DNA from: a bacterium
GTDB lineage: Bacteria > Spirochaetota > Spirochaetia > JABEVK01
Length of the DNA stretch: 5,714 nt
Reading direction: 5' to 3'
NCBI GenBank assembly: GCA_021782055.1
Contig: JAJXVP010000182.1
Location: 1 to 5,714, forward strand
In this document: in pieces, positions 1 through 5,027 of the stretch
Numbering within the stretch: position 1 is the first letter of the stretch
Layout of the letters: the number at the start of each line of letters is the position of its first letter
Translations under genes and position numbers: made by a program
Notes under the pieces: model-generated
What the model was told of the DNA's origin: nothing
What the model saw: the letters and a program-made list of their open reading frames with translations, nothing else
The model's database searches: none

Positions 1-1111
1 ACGTCAATAACTCTTTTTGATTTTCGCCATAGCGGCCTTCAACGACATCCCTATGAAGAATTTCAAGAGCTTTTTGGCTTTTAAGCGCATGGTCGGGGTG
101 TTCACCCTGCACACGAGCTGCTTCATCGAGGGCGTCAAGCACCTGTTGGGCAGTTTCACCGGTCTCCCACCCTTGGACGAGACGGCTAAGAATCCAGGTC
201 GTTTCTTCATGAATCGAGCCCGAGCCGAGGGTTCTAGAGCCAGTTTGTTGACAGCCGCAAGAACGGCGCAGAACGGGGGTAGTTGTCAAAAGAATGTTAT
301 CAGTCGGGACATGCCCCGACCAGGATTGGTCTAGCAGGTCAAACGCTGTCAAAACCTGTTGATAAACAGGCTGATGCACGGTCGACAAGGGCGGGTCACT
401 AAAAACCGTCGCACTGATATTGTCAAACCCAATCACACTCACATCTTCTGGCACACGGTAGCCACGTTTCTTTAAGGCTCGGATGGCTTCTAACGCCATG
501 TCGTCATTGGCGGCTACGACGGCATCGAAAGAGGCGTGTCGTTTGTCGATAAGCAACTCAATCGCGGCTTCTCCGGCTTCGGGCATAAAACTGCCGTTGT
601 AAAACAACTTGGGATCAGGAAGCATTCCGTGGCGCTTTAAAACCGCATGGTAAACCTCAAGACGTTCCTGGGCTTCGGCGTTGGTTTCAGGACCGCTGAT
701 AAATGCCAAACGACGCCGTCCATGGTCACGGATGAGGTGATCGATGAGCTCGCTGAGACCTTTGCGGTTGTCGACCAGCACAGAAGGGTAGCCTTGTAGG
801 GGCATGCCAATACCCACCAGCGGCGCCGGTGAAAATTCTTCATAGAAGCGGCGAAAATCTTCTTCGTGTATAAAGTTGGCTAGGTTTCCTGCCGCAATCA
901 CCACGCCGTCGACACGATTGGCCTTGAGCGTATCATAGACGACATTGTACTGATGAAGACTTCCATGAGGGGCCTGGATGGATTGCCCGGGGCAAATGAC
1001 AAGGTTGATATCAAGACGGCGAGAGGCTTCCATGGCTCCCGCACAGAGGGTATTGGCATACCCATTTTCAATATCGGAAACCAGTAAAGCGGCCGTCTTT
1101 CGTGCTGACAT
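1..1111 (-). CDS. LacI-like ligand-binding sensor protein without N-terminal HTH (partial, C-terminus off the window)
   Basis: An open frame of 370 codons runs leftward from ATG at 1111 and reaches the window edge without a stop, so the C-terminus is missing. Residues 5 to about 280 read as a type I periplasmic-binding-like (LacI/PurR) domain: VDNRKG at 113-118, HGRRRLAFISG at 130-140, AANDDMALEA at 200-209, PEDVSVIGFDNIS at 221-233 and LSTVHQP at 242-248. LacI repressors carry about 60 residues of helix-turn-helix before this domain; here the sensor starts at residue 1. RRSCGC at 282-287 closes the domain, as in known sensors that end in a C-terminal output domain such as GGDEF, AraC or kinase. 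Residues 300-370 look helical, probably a linker. No signal peptide or membrane segment is visible, so it is likely cytoplasmic. The ligand is probably a sugar or similar small molecule (inference). AAAGGA eight bases upstream supports this start. Sensor call is firm; output function unknown. Confidence 0.88.
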   Translation of the reverse strand, partial: MSARKTAALLVSDIENGYANTLCAGAMEASRRLDINLVICPGQSIQAPHGSLHQYNVVYDTLKANRVDGVVIAAGNLANFIHEEDFRRFYEEFSPAPLVGIGMPLQGYPSVLVDNRKGLSELIDHLIRDHGRRRLAFISGPETNAEAQERLEVYHAVLKRHGMLPDPKLFYNGSFMPEAGEAAIELLIDKRHASFDAVVAANDDMALEAIRALKKRGYRVPEDVSVIGFDNISATVFSDPPLSTVHQPVYQQVLTAFDLLDQSWSGHVPTDNILLTTTPVLRRSCGCQQTGSRTLGSGSIHEETTWILSRLVQGWETGETAQQVLDALDEAARVQGEHPDHALKSQKALEILHRDVVEGRYGENQKELLT

Positions 1112-1117
1112 CGTTAA

Positions 1118-1126
1118 ATTCCTTTA
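1118..1126 (-). promoter_or_regulatory. Ribosome binding site of the LacI-like sensor gene
   Basis: On the minus strand TAAAGGAAT lies just upstream of ATG at 1111; the AAAGGA core (1125-1120) ends eight bases before it. The ATG further upstream on this strand (1133-1131) meets TAA after two codons, so 1111 is the only good start. The same nine bases form one arm of an inverted repeat with 1157-1165. Confidence 0.6.
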
Positions 1127-1148
1127 GGTCATGTTAGAGGTTTTTTTT
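1121..1148 (+). terminator. Weak terminator-like hairpin with T8 tail
   Basis: On the plus strand CCTTTA (1121-1126) can pair with TAGAGG (1135-1140) through six base pairs including one G-U, around an eight-base loop, followed at once by eight T residues (1141-1148). The shape resembles an intrinsic terminator but the stem has only two G-C pairs. No rightward gene lies upstream in the window, so it could only act on antisense transcription across the sensor gene or on a long aspartate kinase leader. It may be chance. Confidence 0.2.
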
Positions 1149-1217
1149 CTGACTTGTAAAGGAATATCGTGCGTAAACTCTGGCAAAAAGACCGAAAAAA
1201 AGCTATAAGAGGGCATC

Positions 1218-2600
1218 ATGGTCGTTCAAAAATACGGTGGCAGTTCTGTTGAAGACGCCGCCAAAATGCGCGAAGTCGCGCAAATCGCCCTCGCGCACCG
1301 CCGTGACGGTAAGATTGCTGTCGTTCTGTCGGCAATGCGAGGCTGTACAGACCTCCTCTTAATTGCCGCCAAAGACGCTGAAGCGGGCAACAGTACCTAT
1401 AAAACAGCCCTGGAAGCCCTTGAACGCCGGCACTTCGAAGCCGCAGACGCGCTAACACAAGGCGCTGTTCGCGAGGCTCTGCGAAACGCCCTCAACGAGG
1501 TTTTTGCCGACCTTCGCGATATTCTGCATGGGGTGGAACTTGTCAAAGAATGTTCCAAACGGACCCTGGACCTGGTGGCCGGGTTTGGAGAACGTCTAAG
1601 CTGTTTGCTAATGACCGGACATTTTCAGGCTTTGGGTGTCGAGGCAGAATACATTGACGCCAGCAAGCATTTTATCCGCACCAATGATGAACACGGCAAT
1701 GCCCAGGTTGACTTTACAGTAACGTATGAACAGGTTCAGGAGCGATTGAAAGACCTCAAAGGTGTTGCTGTGATTACCGGTTTTATCGCTTCGACGGCGG
1801 ACGGCAGACCAACTACCTTGGGGCGCAACGGCAGTGATTTTACCGCCTCGTTAGTGGGGGCTGCGATTCGCGCCGACGCGGTCGAAATCTGGAAGGATGT
1901 GGACGGCGTGCTGACCGCCGACCCTCGTTTTGTCCATGGGGTCGAGGTTCTTAAAGAAATCTCGATGGAAGAAGCCATGGAGTTGTCCTATTTCGGTGCC
2001 AAGGTGATACACCCCTCCACGATGGGCCCCTTGTTGGATCGCGGCATTCCTCTGCGCATCAAAAATACCCTGAAGCCCGAGGTGCCGGGAACTCTGATCA
2101 CACAGAATCCCGAACCACACAACCGCCCCATTACCGGAATCGCCAGCATAAGCGAAGCCGCCCTCATCAATATCGAAGGGAGTGGGATGATTGGCATCCC
2201 TGGCTTTGCCGCTCGGGTGTTTACGGCGCTTTCTCGGGTCAAGGTCAATGTGATTATGATTTCGCAGGCCTCGTCTGAACACTCCATTTGCATTGTGACC
2301 CGAAAGGCAGAAGCTAAAGACGCCCTCAAAGCTTTGAGGGACGAGCTTAAGCCAGAACGGGAAGCGCGTCAGATCAAGGACTGTGAGCTGATTGTCGATC
2401 TTGAGATCATCGCTGTGATCGGCGAGAACATGCGGGGCAAACCGGGCATTACCGGCCGTCTCTTTCATGCTCTAGGGCAAGAAAACATCAATGTTCTCGC
2501 GATTGCCCAGGGGTCGTCCGAACGCAATATCTCGTTTGTTATTGAAAGCAAGGACCGAGAACGGGCCTTGAATACCGTTCATCGGGCGTTCCTCGGTTGA
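1218..2600 (+). CDS. Aspartate kinase, ThrA-type, monofunctional
   Basis: Aspartate kinase phosphorylates L-aspartate to 4-phospho-aspartate with ATP, the entry step to threonine, lysine, methionine and isoleucine. The 460-residue protein opens with KYGGSS (5-10), the nucleotide-binding kinase motif. FGERLS (123-128), TTLGRNGSDFTA (199-210), WKDVDGV (225-231) and MELSYFGAKVIHP (254-266) follow. Two ACT domains lie at about 315-385 (SQASSEHSI) and 393-458 (AQGSSERNI). Similarity is closer to the kinase half of E. coli ThrA than to LysC, yet the protein ends one residue after HRAFL, where the homoserine dehydrogenase half of ThrA would begin. Gln350 and Gln431 match in context and 81-residue spacing two glutamines reported to bind threonine in plant AK-HSDH, so threonine feedback is likely (inference). 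AAGAGGG at 1207-1213 is a fair ribosome site. It heads the rightward operon, 32 bases before thrC. No gene symbol is given because thrA usually names the bifunctional enzyme. Confidence 0.96.
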   Translation: MVVQKYGGSSVEDAAKMREVAQIALAHRRDGKIAVVLSAMRGCTDLLLIAAKDAEAGNSTYKTALEALERRHFEAADALTQGAVREALRNALNEVFADLRDILHGVELVKECSKRTLDLVAGFGERLSCLLMTGHFQALGVEAEYIDASKHFIRTNDEHGNAQVDFTVTYEQVQERLKDLKGVAVITGFIASTADGRPTTLGRNGSDFTASLVGAAIRADAVEIWKDVDGVLTADPRFVHGVEVLKEISMEEAMELSYFGAKVIHPSTMGPLLDRGIPLRIKNTLKPEVPGTLITQNPEPHNRPITGIASISEAALINIEGSGMIGIPGFAARVFTALSRVKVNVIMISQASSEHSICIVTRKAEAKDALKALRDELKPEREARQIKDCELIVDLEIIAVIGENMRGKPGITGRLFHALGQENINVLAIAQGSSERNISFVIESKDRERALNTVHRAFLG

Positions 2601-2621
2601 ACCGGACATTCCTTGGTTGAA
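2589..2621 (+). repeat. Imperfect 13-bp direct repeat across the aspartate kinase stop codon
   Basis: TTCCTCGGTTGAA at 2589-2601 is repeated as TTCCTTGGTTGAA at 2609-2621, matching at 12 of 13 positions with a 20-base period. The first copy includes the kinase stop codon TGA (2598-2600); the second abuts the thrC ribosome binding site. It may be a remnant of a small local duplication. Confidence 0.5.
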
Positions 2622-2625
2622 GGAG
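2620..2625 (+). promoter_or_regulatory. Ribosome binding site of thrC
   Basis: AAGGAG at 2620-2625 is a near-perfect Shine-Dalgarno sequence seven bases before the ATG at 2633. It fixes the thrC start and suggests strong translation independent of the upstream gene. Confidence 0.75.
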
Positions 2626-2632
2626 AAAGTTC

Positions 2633-3946
2633 ATGAAATTTATAAGTACGCGCAACTCCTCTTTAAGGGTCAATTTTGAAGAAGCGCTGTTTCAGGGGCT
2701 TGCCAGCGACGGCGGCCTGTTTATCCCCGAAGAAGACCTGCACCTGCAACAGCATTTTCGTGCGATGGACAAAAAAACCTCGTTTCAAGAAATCGCCTCG
2801 CTGATTGCGGCCTATCTGATGAAAGGCGAAATCGACGCCGGCGGTATTCAACGCATCGTTCGTGCGGCCTTTCCCTTTGAACCCAAGCTGGTTCAGATGG
2901 AGAACGGTTTGTCGATCCTAGAGCTGTTCCACGGCCCCTCAAGCGCGTTTAAAGATTTTGGCGCCAGCTTTTTGGCGGCTACGATGGAAGAATACTTGCA
3001 AAACTCTCAGCGTCGCGCCGTGATTCTGACCGCAACCAGCGGCGACACGGGTAGTGCCGTGGCGCAAGCGTTTCACAACCGACGCAATGTTGATGTGGTT
3101 ATTTTATACCCTTCGGGTCGGGTAAGCCCCTTGCAGGAAAAACAACTCACGACTTTGGGTGGCAATGTCCTGGCCTTAGAGGTTAAAGGTTCGTTTGATG
3201 ACTGTCAGCGGTTAGTCAAAGAGGCTTTTGTTGACCCCGTGCTAAAAAAAGCCCTGCCTTTGACTAGTGCCAACTCCATTAGTTTGGGGCGCTTAATTCC
3301 ACAGTCCTTTTACTATGTTTGGGCGTTTGCTCAGCTAAAAGACAGTCTCGAGGAAGAGTTGTTTTTCTGCGTACCTAGTGGGAATTTTGGCAATTTGACG
3401 GCAGGCGTGTATGCCTGGAAATGGGGCCTGCCCGTGACGGGCTTTGTCGCGGCCACCAACGCCAACGACGTCGTTCCCCAGTACCTGGAAAGCGGCCTTT
3501 ATCAACCTCGCCCATCAGTACTTACCTATTCTAACGCCATGGACGTGGGTTCTCCTTCAAACTTTGAACGTCTAGAGGCAGTTTTTCAAAAAAACTGGAA
3601 CCTGATGCGGGCGATGATTTTTGGACAAACGGTCACCGACGCCGAGACCTTGTCGACCATCCGCGAAGTCTACCAGGACCACCACATGTTTTTGTGCCCT
3701 CACACCGCCGTAGGTTATCAAGCCGCCCAGCGGTTCCGTGTCGAAAACCGCTTGGATCACGCTCAGCTGTGCGTCTTGGCTACCGCGCACCCGGCGAAGT
3801 TCTTAGATATCGTTGAACGCGCTACGGGAAAAACTCCCGACCTGCCCCCAGGCCTAGCGGCCGCCGCGGCAAAGCCAAAGCAGGCCATTCTCGTGGAACC
3901 TCAGCTCGAAACCATTTCGCGCCTCCTCTTGGAACGGCTGGCCTGA
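2633..3946 (+). CDS. thrC: Threonine synthase (PLP-dependent)
   Basis: Threonine synthase converts O-phospho-L-homoserine and water to L-threonine and phosphate, the last step of threonine synthesis, in the cytoplasm. The 437 residues match the usual length of the E. coli-type enzyme (about 430). Residues 2-80 form the N-terminal threonine synthase domain (LASDGGLFIP at 23-32). HGPSSAFKDFG at 100-110 carries the pyridoxal-phosphate lysine, Lys107. TSGDTGSA (135-142), PSGNFGN (248-254, cofactor phosphate loop), NANDVVP (276-282), SPSNFER (307-313), HTAVGY (357-362) and TAHPAKF (384-390) are all family motifs, so it looks fully active. It follows the aspartate kinase by 32 bases. The intermediate steps (semialdehyde dehydrogenase, homoserine dehydrogenase, homoserine kinase) must be encoded elsewhere. 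The C-terminal tail after residue 400 is alanine- and proline-rich and less conserved. Confidence 0.97.
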   Translation: MKFISTRNSSLRVNFEEALFQGLASDGGLFIPEEDLHLQQHFRAMDKKTSFQEIASLIAAYLMKGEIDAGGIQRIVRAAFPFEPKLVQMENGLSILELFHGPSSAFKDFGASFLAATMEEYLQNSQRRAVILTATSGDTGSAVAQAFHNRRNVDVVILYPSGRVSPLQEKQLTTLGGNVLALEVKGSFDDCQRLVKEAFVDPVLKKALPLTSANSISLGRLIPQSFYYVWAFAQLKDSLEEELFFCVPSGNFGNLTAGVYAWKWGLPVTGFVAATNANDVVPQYLESGLYQPRPSVLTYSNAMDVGSPSNFERLEAVFQKNWNLMRAMIFGQTVTDAETLSTIREVYQDHHMFLCPHTAVGYQAAQRFRVENRLDHAQLCVLATAHPAKFLDIVERATGKTPDLPPGLAAAAAKPKQAILVEPQLETISRLLLERLA

Positions 3947-3982
3947 TGTGCTACCGTTGAACGATGCAGGGCGCTTTTCAAA

Positions 3983-3988
3983 AAGGAG
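3983..3988 (+). promoter_or_regulatory. Ribosome binding site that sets the start of the WG-repeat lipoprotein
   Basis: AAGGAG at 3983-3988 sits seven bases before GTG at 3996, the same spacing as for thrC. An in-frame GTG at 3948, 16 codons earlier, has no such site and would put a charged stretch ahead of the signal peptide. The 3996 start is therefore preferred. Confidence 0.75.
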
Positions 3989-3995
3989 ATACGAC

Positions 3996-5027
3996 GTGAA
4001 GCAATTCTGGGGCGGTCTAGCCGTTGCGATCCTGAGTATGATGGTGTCTTGTGCACCGTCGGAACATCTCTACCCAATTTTTGACAAAGGACACAGCGGT
4101 TACGCTGATAGTAGTGGAAAAATCATCATCCCGGCCATCTATGACACTTGCGGCGCCTTTTCAGAAGGTTTAGCGCCGGTCGTTAAGGACGGTAAAACTG
4201 GTTACATTGATCAAACCGGTAAGCTGGTCATACCTGCGCAGTACGAAAACGGTGGGCGGTTCAGCGAAGGTTTGGCCTACGTGATGAAGGGCGGAAAGGT
4301 TGGATTTATCGACAAAGCCGGGCAGGTAGTCATCAACTTTCAATGGGATTACGCCCGTGACTTTCATCATGGCTTGGCAGTGGTCGTGCAGGGTGGCAAG
4401 TTTGGGTTCATCAATAAAAAAGGTACCGTAGTTGTTGCGCCCCAGTATGATTTTGCCGGGCAGTTTTCTGAGGGCTTGGCGATGGTCGACCTCAACAGCA
4501 AGTATGGTTACATTCACCCCGATGGCTCTGTGGCAATACCTTTAAAGTACGACTCCGCCAGTTCTTTTGAGAACGGCCTTGCGCTTGTTGGCGAGGGTGA
4601 CAAAATGTTTTTCATCGATAAAAATCAGAACAAGCCCTTTACCCCCAATTTTACCAACGCCGAACCTTTTTCGGATGGGTTGGCCCTGGTTTGGGTGGGC
4701 AACAAAGTGGGTTTTATCGACACCAAAGGAAACACCGTCATCCCGCCCGAATTTGATTATGCCCGTAGCTTTTCCGAAGGGTTAGCCGTGGTGCTCGAAA
4801 ACGGCAAAGTCGGGTATATCGACAAGTCTGGCAAGTTGGTGATTCCCGCCCAGTTTGATAATGCTTCGGACTTTCATCAAGGTTTGGCATACGTCGCCGA
4901 CGGTGACATGATCAGCTATATCAACACCAAAGGTGAAAAGGTCTGGAGTAATTCGCAAGCCGAGGCCCCGAGCTTCGAGGCCCCTACAGGCCCCGATACC
5001 CCCCCAACGGTGAGTACTCAGCCCTGA
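3996..5027 (+). CDS. WG-repeat (KWG-type) lipoprotein, 343 residues
   Basis: The GTG start at 3996 gives a lipoprotein signal: MKQ, a hydrophobic stretch (about residues 4-17), then MVSC with Cys19 as the lipidation site. Met at -3 is a slight departure from the usual Leu. The export and anchoring are inferred from this signal. Residues 35-306 are eight gapless repeats of exactly 34 residues (starting at 35, 69, 103, 137, 171, 205, 239 and 273), plus a partial ninth at 307-320. The consensus resembles GYIDKxGKxVIPxQYDxA then FSEGLAxVxxGGKV, the Pfam WG-repeat family. The family's tryptophan is absent: its position holds T, V, F, Y, M, V, V or I. Repeat 6 is the most divergent. The tail (321-343) is proline- and threonine-rich. 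WG repeats are thought to form beta-rich folds, possibly for binding partners or wall components; no function can be assigned here. It lies 49 bases after thrC and overlaps pyrC, so it is probably co-transcribed with both. Confidence 0.9.
   Translation: MKQFWGGLAVAILSMMVSCAPSEHLYPIFDKGHSGYADSSGKIIIPAIYDTCGAFSEGLAPVVKDGKTGYIDQTGKLVIPAQYENGGRFSEGLAYVMKGGKVGFIDKAGQVVINFQWDYARDFHHGLAVVVQGGKFGFINKKGTVVVAPQYDFAGQFSEGLAMVDLNSKYGYIHPDGSVAIPLKYDSASSFENGLALVGEGDKMFFIDKNQNKPFTPNFTNAEPFSDGLALVWVGNKVGFIDTKGNTVIPPEFDYARSFSEGLAVVLENGKVGYIDKSGKLVIPAQFDNASDFHQGLAYVADGDMISYINTKGEKVWSNSQAEAPSFEAPTGPDTPPTVSTQP
4098..4913 (+). repeat. Eight tandem 102-bp coding repeats (WG repeats)
   Basis: Eight in-frame units of exactly 102 bases begin at 4098, 4200, 4302, 4404, 4506, 4608, 4710 and 4812; a partial ninth begins at 4914. 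The protein pattern (Gly-aromatic-Ile-Asp at the start, FSEGLA near the middle) is kept while the DNA of the units differs at many synonymous sites. This points to old duplications held by selection on the protein rather than a recent expansion. Confidence 0.85.

Larger units (their letters stand above)
1118..1165. repeat. Perfect 9-bp inverted repeat, 30-bp spacer, in the divergent intergenic region
   Basis: ATTCCTTTA at 1118-1126 is the exact reverse complement of TAAAGGAAT at 1157-1165, with 30 bases between the arms and 39 bases from arm to arm. The left arm contains the sensor gene's ribosome binding site. The arms could be two half-sites of an operator or pair in RNA as a long-loop hairpin. 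A rough estimate for a 106-base region puts a perfect 9-bp pair by chance at a few percent, so this is suggestive only. Confidence 0.4.
1112..1217. promoter_or_regulatory. Divergent intergenic region with presumed promoters for both directions
   Basis: These 106 bases separate the leftward sensor gene from the rightward aspartate kinase operon, so promoters for both should lie here or extend into the coding ends. The region is AT-rich with a T8 run (1141-1148) and an A6-7 run (1195-1201). The best leftward candidate is TTTACA (1160-1155), an 18-base spacer, then TAACAT (1136-1131); the -10 box is weak and the leader would be very short. For the rightward direction I find no convincing -35/-10 pair: TTGTAA (1154-1159) lacks a partner at 16-18 bases, and TATAAG (1204-1209) is too close to the start codon. 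Placing promoters here is inference from gene orientation. Confidence 0.4.

Noticed and set aside
17..334. A 105-codon rightward open frame at the left edge
   Set aside because: It is antisense to the LacI-like sensor gene, whose leftward reading gives clear family motifs over the same bases.
1169..1252. Possible 27-codon leader peptide starting at GTG 1169 after AAAGGA and overlapping the aspartate kinase start
   Set aside because: The peptide is basic and has no threonine, isoleucine or lysine run beyond two short Lys pairs. No alternative terminator follows, so it does not fit an attenuation leader.
1851..2468. A 205-codon open frame antisense to the aspartate kinase gene
   Set aside because: It lies wholly inside a well-conserved enzyme gene on the other strand, shows no recognisable motif, and reads as a by-product of codon bias.
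3948..3995. Upstream GTG start at 3948 extending the lipoprotein by 16 residues
   Set aside because: It has no ribosome site and would move the signal peptide inward behind a charged segment; GTG 3996 has AAGGAG at the right distance and gives a normal lipoprotein signal.
3964..3999. An 11-codon mini frame between thrC and the lipoprotein gene
   Set aside because: No ribosome binding site precedes it, and such short frames are expected by chance; it spans the lipoprotein's own Shine-Dalgarno sequence.
4170..4517. A 115-codon antisense frame within the WG-repeat gene
   Set aside because: It follows from the repetitive codon pattern of the sense gene and has no independent signal.
4098..4913. 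CRISPR-like or non-coding tandem array, suggested by the 102-bp periodicity
   Set aside because: The units are in frame, differ at synonymous positions and encode a known protein repeat, and there are no short identical repeats with unique spacers.
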